Below, piece after piece: positions 17,160-25,984 of a stretch of DNA of 64,000 bases. This stretch comes from Streptomyces coeruleorubidus. GTDB taxonomy: Bacteria > Actinomycetota > Actinomycetes > Streptomycetales > Streptomycetaceae. The first letter of the stretch is position 1; each line of letters opens with the position of its first letter. Below the pieces are notes generated by a model that was given only the letters and a program-made list of their open reading frames with translations, had not been told where the DNA came from and did no database searches. The translations under genes and the position numbers were made by a program. Location of the stretch: the NCBI RefSeq assembly GCF_008705135.1, contig NZ_CP023694.1, positions 4,941,001 to 5,005,000 of the forward strand, in the 5' to 3' direction.

Positions 17160-17813
17160 CTAGCCCTTGTCGCCCTCCGGCACCCCCTCCGCCCCGTACA
17201 GCCTGGCCGACGCGTCGACGTGGGCCAGGCGGCGCAGTGCGCTGAACACCGCCTCGCCCAGGACCGTGCCGATGACCACGCCTTCCACCATGTCCTCGAG
17301 GGCGACCCGCCGGTCCACGTACGCCAGGTCGGCCTGGGCGACCTGTTCGGCGGCTTCGGCGTAGGTTTCGAGGAGTTCGGCGAAGGATCCGTGGCCCAGC
17401 CGGGTCAGGGCGGCCAGGGCTCTGGCGAGGTCGTCGGCGGCGGGGTTCGACTCGTGGGCGTGCCAGCCGCGTCGGGAGATGAGGCCGGCCACCGTGGTGC
17501 GGGCGGCCGCCGTTTCGGCGTCGTCGTGGCCGGCGGGCGTGCCGCCCATGCGGTCGGCCGCCGCGCCGAGCACCTTGTGCAGCGGGCGTTCCGGGTCGTC
17601 GACGGCCGCCAGCACGTCCGCGATCTCCGCCACCTTCATGCCGCCGACGTCGAGCAGGGCACGGATCAGCCGGAGCCGGCGTTCGTGTGTCTCGTCGTAG
17701 CTCGCCTGGTTGCGGCTGGTCAGCTCGCCCGCGGGGAGCAGCCCTTCGCGGACGTAGTACTTGATCGTCGGCACCGGCACCCCGGTCTTCCGGCTCAACT
17801 CTCCGATGCGCAA
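17160..17813 (-). CDS. MerR family transcriptional regulator
   Basis: A 217-residue regulator. The MerR winged helix begins MRIGELSRKTGVPVPTIKYY and continues through a second wing to about residue 70; the C-terminal ~140 residues are helical and probably form a ligand domain. I choose TTG 17813 because AAGGAG lies 10 bases upstream and translation then begins directly at MRIGEL, the family norm; the open frame continues 21 codons further. Upstream, at 17882-17911, are repeated GATAGTG elements that are good candidates for its operator. It may control the ABC operon 98 bp downstream, the divergent membrane-protein pair, or both. Confidence 0.9.
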   Translation of the reverse strand: MRIGELSRKTGVPVPTIKYYVREGLLPAGELTSRNQASYDETHERRLRLIRALLDVGGMKVAEIADVLAAVDDPERPLHKVLGAAADRMGGTPAGHDDAETAAARTTVAGLISRRGWHAHESNPAADDLARALAALTRLGHGSFAELLETYAEAAEQVAQADLAYVDRRVALEDMVEGVVIGTVLGEAVFSALRRLAHVDASARLYGAEGVPEGDKG

Positions 17814-17881
17814 CGCCGATCCACTCCTTGGAATTCGCCCTGCCCGCGGTGTCGGCCCTTGCCGGCCCGGCGCCAATCATA

Positions 17882-17911
17882 GATAGTGGGGCTATCGGAT
17901 AGTGGATAGTG
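17882..17911. promoter_or_regulatory. GATAGTG direct repeats and inverted repeat (putative MerR operator)
   Basis: GATAGTG occurs at 17882-17888, 17898-17904 and 17905-17911, the last two back to back. GATAG (17882-17886) also forms an inverted repeat with CTATC (17892-17896). The cluster lies between the divergent MerR and membrane-protein genes, where a MerR-type operator would be expected. Confidence 0.55.
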
Positions 17912-17959
17912 CCGGTATCTATTACGGCCGATTCACTCGTGTCTAGCTCAGGGGTGGGC

Positions 17960-18934
17960 ATGGTGTTCTTACGTACGTCCTGGCATCGGCCGCTGGTGGT
18001 GTTCTCGGCCGCGATGGCGGTCCTGGCCGTCGTGTCCGCGGTGGGGCTCCTCGTCGACGACCGCGTCCTCGTGGGGGCGCCGATCTGGGCCAAGCCGTTC
18101 AAGTTCGCGGTGTCGTTCGTGGCGTACTGCCTGTCGCTCGCCTGGATGCTGTCGCTGCTCCCCGACCGGCGGCGCGTGGGCTGGTGGGCGGGGACCGTCG
18201 TCGCGCTGGCGAGCCTCGTCGAGATGGTGATCATCACCGGGCAGGTCGTCCGCGGCAAGCGCAGCCACTTCAACCACGAAACACCGTTCGACGAGGCGCT
18301 GTTCAACGCGATGGCCGTCACGGTCGTCGTCCTGTGGGCCGGCACGCTCGTCGTCGCCGTGCTGCTGCTCCGCGCCCGGATCGCCGACCGGGCGTCCGCC
18401 TGGGCGATGCGCTCCGGGATCCTGCTGGCGCTGGCCGGGGCCGCCGTCGGCTTCCTGATGACCCAGCCCGCGCCGGGGCAGGAGCGCGGTGTCTCCAAGG
18501 TGGTCGGCGCGCACAGCGTGGGCGTGCCGGACGGGGGTCCCTCGATGCCTCTGACCGGCTGGTCCACGACCGGCGGTGATCTGCGGATCCCGCACTTCTT
18601 CGGCATGCACGCGCTGCAACTCCTGCCGCTGCTGCTCATGGTGCTGACCGTCCTCGCACCGCGCTTCGCCCGTCTCGCCGACGATCGGGTCCGGCCGCGT
18701 CTCGTGCTGGTCGCCTCGGGTGCGTACGCCGCCGTCTTCGCGCTGGTCCTCTGGCAGGCGTTGCGCGGCCAGCCGCTGATGCGTCCGGACGGGGCGACGC
18801 TGGGGGCGGCCGGGCTGATCCTGCTCGCCGTCGCTCTCGGGGTGTACGGGGCTCTGCGCACGGGCCGGACGTCTCCTCCGCGCGGGGCGACGGACGCGAC
18901 AGGTGCTCCCGCGTCGAAGGACCTCGTGTCATGA
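17960..18934 (+). CDS. Polytopic membrane protein of unknown function
   Basis: A 324-residue protein with about eight membrane helices (for example LVVFSAAMAVLAVVSAVGLL, FVAYCLSLAWMLSLL, AVTVVVLWAGTLVVAVLLL, LLPLLLMVLTVLAP, GLILLAVALGVYGAL). A conserved-looking loop (GKRSHFNHETPFDEALFN) between helices 3 and 4 and a later loop with PHFFGMHALQLLP carry several His residues that could bind metal or haem (inference). I do not recognise a characterised family. Start taken as ATG 17960; GTG 17954 and 17963 are alternatives. The stop overlaps the start of the ABA4-like gene, so the two proteins probably work together. Confidence 0.85.
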   Translation: MVFLRTSWHRPLVVFSAAMAVLAVVSAVGLLVDDRVLVGAPIWAKPFKFAVSFVAYCLSLAWMLSLLPDRRRVGWWAGTVVALASLVEMVIITGQVVRGKRSHFNHETPFDEALFNAMAVTVVVLWAGTLVVAVLLLRARIADRASAWAMRSGILLALAGAAVGFLMTQPAPGQERGVSKVVGAHSVGVPDGGPSMPLTGWSTTGGDLRIPHFFGMHALQLLPLLLMVLTVLAPRFARLADDRVRPRLVLVASGAYAAVFALVLWQALRGQPLMRPDGATLGAAGLILLAVALGVYGALRTGRTSPPRGATDATGAPASKDLVS

Positions 18935-19401
18935 CCGGATTCCTCTTCGAGCTCTCCTTCCTCCTGGCCGCGCCCGTCTGGCTGCTCATGATCTTCGCGC
19001 CGGCGTGGGGGCCGACCGCTCGCATCGCCGGGTCACCGCTGACCGTGCTGCCGGTGCTCTTCGTGTATGTCGCGCTGGCGGTACCGGTGTTCCCCGAGTT
19101 GTGGACCGCGGTCAGCAGTCCGGACCTCGGCAGCTTCCGCGAGCTGACGGCCCTCCCGGACGGTGCCGGTGCCGTCTGGGCGCAGGTCATCGCCTGGGAC
19201 CTGCTGATCGGGCAGTGGATGTACCGGGAGGGCAGGCGGCTGGAGATCTCCGCCCTGCTGATGGGACCGCTGCTGGTTCTCACGATCCTTCTGTCGCCGT
19301 TCGGGCTGCTGGTGTTCCTGGGGCTGCGCGCGGTGCGGGCTCGGCAGGTGGGGACGAGGTCCCTGAGCGGCGCGCCGGTGGGGAGTCAGGCGCGCAGGTA
19401 G
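18931..19401 (+). CDS. ABA4-like family membrane protein (DUF4281)
   Basis: A 156-residue protein with four membrane helices; the pattern LLAAPVWLLMIFAPAW near the N-terminus and AQVIAWDLLIGQWMYREGRR before the third helix match the ABA4-like (DUF4281) family. In plants ABA4 is needed for neoxanthin formation; the bacterial role is unknown and carotenoid chemistry should not be assumed. ATG 18931 overlaps the previous stop (ATGA). Its 3' end overlaps the converging response regulator by 16 bp. The C-terminal ~25 residues are polar and cytoplasmic. Confidence 0.75.
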   Translation: MTGFLFELSFLLAAPVWLLMIFAPAWGPTARIAGSPLTVLPVLFVYVALAVPVFPELWTAVSSPDLGSFRELTALPDGAGAVWAQVIAWDLLIGQWMYREGRRLEISALLMGPLLVLTILLSPFGLLVFLGLRAVRARQVGTRSLSGAPVGSQARR

Positions 19402-20045
19402 GCCAGTACCGCCAGTACGCGGCGGTGGTCGTCGGGGGCCGCCGGGGGCAGGTCCAGTTTCTGGAGGATGCTCGCGATGTGCTTGGCGACGGCCGCGTCC
19501 GTGACGACCAGGCGGCGGGCGATCGCCGCGTTGGAGCGGCCCTCCGCCATGAGGCCGAGGACCTCGCGTTCGCGGGGCGTGAGCCGGTCCAGGGGGTCGC
19601 GGCGGCGGGCGAGGAGCTGGCGTACGACCTCCGGGTCGACGACCGTCGCACCGGCGGCGACACGGGCCACGGCGTCGGCGAACTCCTCGACGTCGCCGAT
19701 GCGTTCCTTCAGGAGGTAGCCCGTCCCGACGCTGTTGCCGCGGTCGTCCAGGAGCTCGTCGGCGAAGGTCTGCTCGACGTACTGGCTGAGCACGAGGACC
19801 GCCAGCCCGGGCTGCTCGGCCTGGAGCCGGCGGGCCGTGCGCAGACCCTCGTCCGTCTGGCCCGGGGGCATACGGACGTCGGTGATCACCAGGTCGGGGC
19901 GGTGCTCCCGGGTGGCGGCGAGCAGGGCCGGGCCGTCGCCCACGGCGGCGAGCACCCGGTGGCCGAAGCGCTCCAGCAGGTGGACGAGACCTTCCCGCAG
20001 GAGGACGGCGTCCTCCGCGATCACCAGGCGGAGGGACTGCCGCAT
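19386..20045 (-). CDS. LuxR/NarL-family response regulator
   Basis: A 219-residue regulator with receiver domain (Glu11-Asp12 acidic pair, phosphoacceptor Asp56 in VITDVRMPP, Lys in YLLKERIG) and LuxR helix-turn-helix (LTPREREVLGLMAEGRSNAAIARRLVV, AAVAKHIASILQKLDL). The GNSVGTGYLLKERI insertion is characteristic of a subgroup of actinobacterial regulators. It lies 13 bp downstream of its kinase and overlaps the ABA4-like gene tail by 16 bp. Confidence 0.95.
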   Translation of the reverse strand: MRQSLRLVIAEDAVLLREGLVHLLERFGHRVLAAVGDGPALLAATREHRPDLVITDVRMPPGQTDEGLRTARRLQAEQPGLAVLVLSQYVEQTFADELLDDRGNSVGTGYLLKERIGDVEEFADAVARVAAGATVVDPEVVRQLLARRRDPLDRLTPREREVLGLMAEGRSNAAIARRLVVTDAAVAKHIASILQKLDLPPAAPDDHRRVLAVLAYLRA

Positions 20046-20058
20046 CAGGTCTCCGCTC

Positions 20059-21252
20059 TCAGGAGGACGGTCCGGCGCACGGGATCTCCGCTCTCAGCAG
20101 GGTGGGTCCACCGGGTGGGCTGGACAGGAGCATTCTGCCGCCGGCGGCGGCGATCCGGTCGGCGAGGCCGACGAGCCCCGTGCCGCGAGCGGGGTCGGCG
20201 TCGCCGGAGCCGTTGTCCTCGATGTCGAGGCGGAGCACGCCGTCGCGGCAGCGGGCGCTGACGCGGCAGCGGTCGGCACCGCTGTGCCGGGCGATGTTGG
20301 TGAGGGCCTCGGCGGTCACGTAGTACGCCGTCTGCTCGACGGCGGCCGGCAGCCGGCCCGGAAGGTCGAGGTCGAGGTCGGCGGGTATCGGGCAGCGCCC
20401 GGCGATGTCCCGTGCGGCGGCGGGCAGTCCGCGCTCCGTCAGGATCTGCGGGTGGATGCCCCGGATCAGTTCGCGCAGCTCGGTGAGCGCCTCCTTGGCG
20501 AGGGTGTGCGCCTCACCGACCTGCCGCGCCGCCGCGCTGCCGGGCGGCAGATCGAGGGTGGCCAGGCCCAGCTTCATCGTGAGGGCGACGAGCCGCTGCT
20601 GGGCACCGTCGTGCAGATCGCGTTCGATGCGGCGGCGTTCCGTCTCGAAGGCGTCGACGAGGCGGGCCCGGGACCGTACGACCTCACGCAGTTCACGGTC
20701 CTTCGGGAAGAGCACGGCACGGCCCACCGCCGCACGGACGGCGGCCCACGCCCCGATGGGATACGCGGCCACGGGCAGCAGCAGGGCGCCCGCGACCGGG
20801 CCCGCCACGGTCTGCCAGGGCAGGGCGGTGGGCTGGAAGGGCGTCAGGAGGAGGAAGCCCGGGATGCCGAGGGAGACCAGGGCCACGGCGAGGTCCATCC
20901 AGCCGACCGCCAGGACGGACACGGCGCCGTAACCGGCGGTGCGCGTACTGTGCCACTGCCGCTGCCGGTCGCCACTGCCGCTGCCACCGTCTCCCCGGTC
21001 GACGAGAGCGAGGCGTCGGCGTTCCAGAGGACCGGCGAGGGCGACGGCGAAGAACACCAGCGCCCCCGAGCAGAGCACCCGGGCGAACGCCCCGACGGGC
21101 GCGGTGAGCAGCCCGGCCACACCGAGGTAGACACCGGTCGCGAACACCCCGCCGGACAGCAGATACCCCAGCGCGCGCCATGGCCAGGCGGTACGGAGGA
21201 ACCCCAACGGGCTGCGGGTGAGGGCCTCCAGGACGGTTCGAGGGGTGGTCAC
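20059..21252 (-). CDS. Sensor histidine kinase (HisKA_3) with putative sensor membrane domain
   Basis: A 397-residue kinase. Four membrane helices in residues ~25-175 resemble the sensor domain found in actinobacterial kinases of this class, followed by HisKA_3 ERDLHDGAQQRLVAL (His214) and HATPase_c with DNGSGD and GTGLVGLADRIAAAGG. GTG 21252 is chosen (VTTPRTVLEAL); the open frame runs on upstream over the promoter region but without a convincing start. The divergent neighbour is an ABC exporter pair, a likely target of this two-component system. Confidence 0.9.
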   Translation of the reverse strand: MTTPRTVLEALTRSPLGFLRTAWPWRALGYLLSGGVFATGVYLGVAGLLTAPVGAFARVLCSGALVFFAVALAGPLERRRLALVDRGDGGSGSGDRQRQWHSTRTAGYGAVSVLAVGWMDLAVALVSLGIPGFLLLTPFQPTALPWQTVAGPVAGALLLPVAAYPIGAWAAVRAAVGRAVLFPKDRELREVVRSRARLVDAFETERRRIERDLHDGAQQRLVALTMKLGLATLDLPPGSAAARQVGEAHTLAKEALTELRELIRGIHPQILTERGLPAAARDIAGRCPIPADLDLDLPGRLPAAVEQTAYYVTAEALTNIARHSGADRCRVSARCRDGVLRLDIEDNGSGDADPARGTGLVGLADRIAAAGGRMLLSSPPGGPTLLRAEIPCAGPSS

Positions 21253-21363
21253 GCGGTCGACCGTAGCGGCGGGGGGCGGCGCGGGCAGTAGTGCCAGGTG
21301 GAGTATCGGCTCTCGCTCAGGCGCCAATGTGCCGGGCGGTGTCCGCGTCGTTGGCTTGAGGGC

Positions 21364-22137
21364 ATGACGACGACCAACACGACAACACGACACGGCACTT
21401 CGACGGTGCCGCCCGTCCGGCTCCGCTCGCTGACCAAGCGCTACGGCACCGGCGACCGCGCCGTCACCGCACTCGACGACGTCACCCTGGACTTTCCGGC
21501 CGGGACGATGACGGCCGTCATGGGCCCCTCGGGCTCCGGCAAGTCCACCCTGCTCCACTGCGCGGCGGGCATCGACCGGCCGAGCGCCGGCGAGGTGCTG
21601 ATCGGCGGTACGGAACTGGGCGGGCTGGACGAGAACGCGCTCACGGTGCTGCGCCGGGACCGGATCGGACTCGTCTTCCAGGCGTTCAACCTGGTCTCGG
21701 CCCTGACCGCCGCGCAGAACGTCGAACTGCCCCTGAGACTGGCCGGGTCACGCCCCTCGGCGGACGAGGTGCACGCGGCACTCGCCGCGGTCGGGCTCGC
21801 GGACCGGCACGGACACCGGCCGAGCGAACTGTCCGGCGGCCAGCAGCAGCGCGTGGCGATCGCCCGGGCCATGATCGCCCGGCCCGCCGTCCTCTTCGCC
21901 GACGAGCCGACCGGCGCACTGGACAGCACCGCCTCGCGGGTCGTGCTGCGGCTGCTGCGCGACCTGGTGGACGGCCGCGGGCAGACGGTCGTGATGGTGA
22001 CGCACGACCCGGCCGCCGCGGCGTACGCGGACCGGGTGCTGCTGCTGGCCGACGGCCGGCTCGCGGACGAACTGGCGGGCGCCGAGGGCGCCGAGGCGAT
22101 CGCGGCGCGGACGGCCGCCCTGGAGGTGCGGTCGTGA
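21364..22137 (+). CDS. ABC transporter ATP-binding protein (MacB/LolD type)
   Basis: A 257-residue ATPase with Walker A GPSGSGKST (54-62), signature LSGGQQQRVAIARA, Walker B VLFADEPTGALD and switch His in VTHD. FQAFNLVSALTAAQNVELPL is the typical Q-loop region of MacB/LolD/FtsE-like ATPases that work with FtsX-type permeases. ATG 21364 opens the operon; the end overlaps the permease start (GTGA). It lies divergent from a histidine kinase across 111 bp. Confidence 0.96.
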   Translation: MTTTNTTTRHGTSTVPPVRLRSLTKRYGTGDRAVTALDDVTLDFPAGTMTAVMGPSGSGKSTLLHCAAGIDRPSAGEVLIGGTELGGLDENALTVLRRDRIGLVFQAFNLVSALTAAQNVELPLRLAGSRPSADEVHAALAAVGLADRHGHRPSELSGGQQQRVAIARAMIARPAVLFADEPTGALDSTASRVVLRLLRDLVDGRGQTVVMVTHDPAAAAYADRVLLLADGRLADELAGAEGAEAIAARTAALEVRS

Positions 22138-24515
22138 TCAGCCTGGCGACAGCGAGAGAGCGATGGACCTCCTTCCTGGGGTCCTTCGTGGCCGTGGCGG
22201 TGGGCGTCGCGGTCGTCACCATGAGCGCGCTGGTGCTGCTGTCGGACGGTACGGGTGTGCCGCAGCGGCTCGCGGGGGCGCCGGTGCTGGTGCGGAGCCC
22301 CGCGGGGGCGCCGGCCGCAGGGGTGTTCACGGAGAACCCGCCGTGGGCGCCGGAGCGCGCCGGGGAACTGCGGCGGGAACTCGGCCGGCTGCCGGGAGTG
22401 GCCGCCGCGGTGGCCGACCGGTCCTTCTACGCGCAGACGCCCGGCAGTGGTCAGCGCGCGGGGGAGCGGCAGGGCCGCCCCTGGTCGGCCGCGGCGCTCG
22501 CCGCCTACGGCCTGAGCGGGGGCAGACCGCCGGCGGCGGACGGCGAGATCGTCGTGGACGACTCCCTCGGGCACCGGCCGGGCGAGTCCCTCACGGTGCT
22601 GACGGCGCGCGGACCGCAGCGCTTCACGGTGTCCGGCACGGTCGACGGCCCCGGCTACTACGTCACCGACCGGCGGGCCGCCGAACTGGCGGGCGGGGTA
22701 CGGACCATCGGGCTGGTCCTCGAACCCGGCACCGACCCCGCCCGGGTCGCGGCCGCCGCCCGGAACGCCGTCGGCGCCGACGGCACCGTCCTGACCGGCG
22801 CCTCCCGTGACGCGCTCGCGCCTCAGCAGGACGAGATGATCCGCTGGATCGGCGGCCAGGTGCTCACCGCCATGGCGCTGCTCTCCGCGTTCGTCACCGT
22901 CTTCAACGTGTCGTCGACGTTCGCGTTCGCCGTCGCCCAGCGGCGCCGCGAGTTCGGCCTGTTGCGCACGATCGGCGCGACACCGCGGCAGGTGCGGCGG
23001 CTGGTGTACGGGGAGGCCCTGGTGGTGGGCGTCGCCGGAGCCGGGGCGGGGGCGGTCGCGGGAGTCGTCATGGCGCCCGCGATGACCGGGTCGCTGATCG
23101 ACGCGGGTTTCGAGCCGGCCGGCTTCGAGGTGAGCATCCGGTGGTGGGTACCGGCCGCCGCCTGGGCCCTGGGCGTGGCCGTGGCACTCGCCGGAGCGGG
23201 CGCGGCCGCGCGCCGGGCCTCCCGGGTGAAGCCCCTGGAGGCGATGCGGGAGGCCGCGGTGGACAGCCGGCCGATGACCCGCCGCCGGTGGGTCACGGGG
23301 CTGGCGGCGGCGGGCCTGGGCGCGGCCTGCTCGGCGGGTACGGCCTTCGCGGGGGCCGACGCCATGGTGCTGCTGGTCCTGGGCGCGGCCATGAGCCTGA
23401 CGGCCGGACTCACCCTCCTGCTGCCGGCGTTGACCCGCCCCGTGGTCGGGGCGCTGACCCGGCCGCTCGCCCGGCGCCCCGGCGCCACGGCCCTGCTCGT
23501 GCGCGAGAACATGCTCACCTCGGTGCGCCGCACCTCCGCCACGATCGCCCCGGTGCTGGCGACCGTCGCCTTCGCCGTACTGATCACCAGCGCCGTGCAG
23601 ACCACCCAGAGCGCCGACACCACCCGGCAGGCCGCGGCCGTGCGGGCCGAGGCGGCCGTCGTGCCCCGGGGCACACCGGGCCTGTCGGACGCCGTGGTCG
23701 ACCGGGTCGGGGGCACGGCGCTGCTGTCGACGACGGTCTACGGCGGCGAGGGCGGGGCGGCCCTGTCGGCGGCCGGGGTGACGCCCGGGTTCGAGCAGAC
23801 GTACCGGGCGCGGGCACCCCGCTCGCACGACGTCGTCGTCACCGCCGCCGTGGCCGCCGCGCACGGCTGGCGGGAGGGCCGCACCGCCACCCTCACCTTC
23901 GAGGACGGCCGCACCCGGCACCTGCGCGTGAGAGCCGTGCTGGACGACTCCATGCCGTACCAGGTGTTCCTGCCGCGGGAGCTGGTACGCGCCCACGACC
24001 CGTCGGCCCTCGCGGATGTCGTCTACCGCACCACGGCCACACCGGCGCCGTCCCTCTCGGGACTCGGCGCCGAGGAGGTCCCGGTGGCGGTCCACGCGGC
24101 CTCGGACGACGCCGAGGAGGACCGGCTGGTGTGGCTGTTCACCCTGATCCTCGTCACCATCACGGCGGGCTACACCATGATCGCCGTCGCCTCCACCGTG
24201 CTGTCGGCGACCGCGGGCCGGGTACGGGACCTGCGCGTCCTGCGCCTGTCCGGTGCGGCACCGCGCCAGGTGCTGCTGACGCTCGCGGCCGAGACGTGCT
24301 GCGTCGTCGCCCTGGGCGCCGCCCTGGGCCTGGCGGTGGCCGCTCCCGCCCTGTTCGGCATGGCTCAAGGGCTGCGCCGGGAACTGGGGCTGCCGGTCGA
24401 GCTGTCGGTGGCCTGGCCCTGGGTCGCGGGTGTGGTGGCCGGCTGTCTGCTGCTCGCCACGGCGGCCACCGTGCTCCCGGCCCGGGCCGCGCTGCGGCGC
24501 ATGCGGGGGGCGTGA
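22134..24515 (+). CDS. ABC transporter FtsX-type permease (two FtsX modules)
   Basis: A 793-residue permease beginning with a helix at about 15-40, a large extracytoplasmic domain (~45-235), three helices in the first FtsX module (MALLSAFVTVFNVSSTFAFAVAQRRREFGLLRTIGATPRQVRR at its core), then a central linker and a second module of the same form (ITAGYTMIAVASTVLSATAGRVRDLRVLRLSGAAPRQV). The RREFGLLRxxGAxxRQV coupling motif occurs in both halves in recognisable form. This is the usual size for actinobacterial lipoprotein- or peptide-exporter permeases. GTG 22134 overlaps the ATPase stop. Substrate unknown; antimicrobial-peptide resistance is a common role for this class with a linked kinase. 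Confidence 0.93.
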   Translation: MISLATARERWTSFLGSFVAVAVGVAVVTMSALVLLSDGTGVPQRLAGAPVLVRSPAGAPAAGVFTENPPWAPERAGELRRELGRLPGVAAAVADRSFYAQTPGSGQRAGERQGRPWSAAALAAYGLSGGRPPAADGEIVVDDSLGHRPGESLTVLTARGPQRFTVSGTVDGPGYYVTDRRAAELAGGVRTIGLVLEPGTDPARVAAAARNAVGADGTVLTGASRDALAPQQDEMIRWIGGQVLTAMALLSAFVTVFNVSSTFAFAVAQRRREFGLLRTIGATPRQVRRLVYGEALVVGVAGAGAGAVAGVVMAPAMTGSLIDAGFEPAGFEVSIRWWVPAAAWALGVAVALAGAGAAARRASRVKPLEAMREAAVDSRPMTRRRWVTGLAAAGLGAACSAGTAFAGADAMVLLVLGAAMSLTAGLTLLLPALTRPVVGALTRPLARRPGATALLVRENMLTSVRRTSATIAPVLATVAFAVLITSAVQTTQSADTTRQAAAVRAEAAVVPRGTPGLSDAVVDRVGGTALLSTTVYGGEGGAALSAAGVTPGFEQTYRARAPRSHDVVVTAAVAAAHGWREGRTATLTFEDGRTRHLRVRAVLDDSMPYQVFLPRELVRAHDPSALADVVYRTTATPAPSLSGLGAEEVPVAVHAASDDAEEDRLVWLFTLILVTITAGYTMIAVASTVLSATAGRVRDLRVLRLSGAAPRQVLLTLAAETCCVVALGAALGLAVAAPALFGMAQGLRRELGLPVELSVAWPWVAGVVAGCLLLATAATVLPARAALRRMRGA

Positions 24516-24544
24516 CGGGACGGACCGGCCGGGAGGACGGGTGG

Positions 24545-25984
24545 TCACCGTCGCACGACCGGCCGGAAGGCGTCCCGTACGCCGGACTTGGACGTCGAGA
24601 CGAACTGGTCGCGCGGCCCCAGGTCGTACTGGTAGTACTCGTAGCGCAGGACGCTCGGGCAGCTTCCGCCGCCGATCTGGACCGAGCGGGGGTCGAGGCG
24701 CTTGCCGGTGCGCAGTTCGTAGACCTTCAGGGGGATCTTGACCTTGTAGAAGGTCACTTGGTGGGGCAGGTACTTCGACCTGTCGTTCTCGTAGGGGCAG
24801 GTCTCCACGGCGGCGCCGTTCTCCGCCGCGTCCGCGCAGACCACGAGCGCGGCCTTGGCCGGGTCGCCGGTGCGCCAGGAACCGGGGAGCTTGCCGGTGT
24901 ACTCGTCGTCGCCGAGGAACAGGGCGCGGTTGGTGCCCTTGCGGTACGGCGGGGCTCCGCTGTACCTGGCCGGCTTGGAGCAGTAGCCGGAGCCGGCGCT
25001 GTAGGTGTTCTCGACCAGGCCGCGCACGTGGTCCAGTTCGATGGCGAGGGTCGCCTCGCGGACGCCGTCGCGGGCTTCGTCCGTGCGGGCGTCGTCCGGG
25101 TAGGCGTCGAGGAGCCGCTGGTAGTGGGTCCGCGCCTGCTGCCAGGCGTCCTCGGTCATCAGGTGGTCGCCGCATCCCACCAGGGCGGCGGGTTCCGTGC
25201 GTGCCGCCGCGTCGGCGGAGCGGTCCAGGACGTCGTGGCCGGTGCCGCGGTCGCGGAGCCAGGCGGTGAGGGCGGCGGTGTCGCAGGAGTCGTCGGTGGG
25301 CAGGCCGTCGAGGAAGGTGTCCAGGACCGTCCTGACGGTCTGCTCGTTGCCGGGCTCGTTCAGGACGCCGGCGAGTGTGCCGAAACCCCGCCCCAGGTCC
25401 TCGGTGCTTCCCCTGCGGGCGGCGCGGGCCAGAGTGGCCGCCGCCCCGTCCAGCCGGTGGCACGCCTCCACCACCGCGTCTCCGGGCTCCACCACCGGCG
25501 CGCCCGCCAGGCGGTGGCCCCACCACACCTCGCCCTGCGCGGCGACGGCCGCCTCGCAGTCGCCGCCCTCGCGGGCCGCGGTCACGCGGTTCTCGATGCC
25601 GTACGCGTCGGCACGGAGCAGTACGGCGGTCAGCACCACCGCGAGCGCGAGGCCGAGCGTGGCCGCCCGCTGCCCGCGTCGTACGACGTGCTCCGGGCGG
25701 CGACGGGCCAGGAACCAGCCGTGGGCGATGCCGGCCGCCCACCACAGGAGCAGCAGGACCTCGTACAACGTCTCGGCGGTGGAGGCGGTGAGGTCGAGCA
25801 GCAGGGCCGTGCCGAGCACGGCGACGGCGGCCAGTCGCCACTGGCGCAGCAGCAGGTAACCGATGCCGAGCAGCGTGGCGTTGCCGAGGGCCACCGCCCA
25901 CGGGTCGGCGGGGGCCGCGGGCCGCGGCGGCTCGGGGGGCTCCGGCGGCAGGGGCGGACCGGGTTCGTACGTCGGATATGTCAT
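24545..25984 (-). CDS. Membrane protein with C-terminal extracytoplasmic/TPR-like domain
   Basis: A 479-residue protein of unknown function. A Pro-rich N-terminal tail (PEPPEPPRP) is followed by three to four membrane helices in residues ~25-135, then a ~340-residue soluble domain containing a TPR-like stretch (AWQQARTHYQRLLDAYPDDARTDEAR) and a C-terminal part with several Cys residues (SGYCSKPARYSG, VVCADAAENG, VETCPYENDRS, GGSCPSVLRYEYYQYD), suggesting an external, disulphide-stabilised domain. ATG 25984 overlaps the stop of the upstream gene (ATGA), so the two are translationally coupled. Convergent with the FtsX permease. Confidence 0.8.
   Translation of the reverse strand: MTYPTYEPGPPLPPEPPEPPRPAAPADPWAVALGNATLLGIGYLLLRQWRLAAVAVLGTALLLDLTASTAETLYEVLLLLWWAAGIAHGWFLARRRPEHVVRRGQRAATLGLALAVVLTAVLLRADAYGIENRVTAAREGGDCEAAVAAQGEVWWGHRLAGAPVVEPGDAVVEACHRLDGAAATLARAARRGSTEDLGRGFGTLAGVLNEPGNEQTVRTVLDTFLDGLPTDDSCDTAALTAWLRDRGTGHDVLDRSADAAARTEPAALVGCGDHLMTEDAWQQARTHYQRLLDAYPDDARTDEARDGVREATLAIELDHVRGLVENTYSAGSGYCSKPARYSGAPPYRKGTNRALFLGDDEYTGKLPGSWRTGDPAKAALVVCADAAENGAAVETCPYENDRSKYLPHQVTFYKVKIPLKVYELRTGKRLDPRSVQIGGGSCPSVLRYEYYQYDLGPRDQFVSTSKSGVRDAFRPVVRR

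Noticed and set aside
21441..25901. Very long minus-strand open frame opposite the ABC operon
   Set aside because: It mirrors the codon bias of the genes on the other strand and of the membrane-protein gene, and has no recognisable domain.
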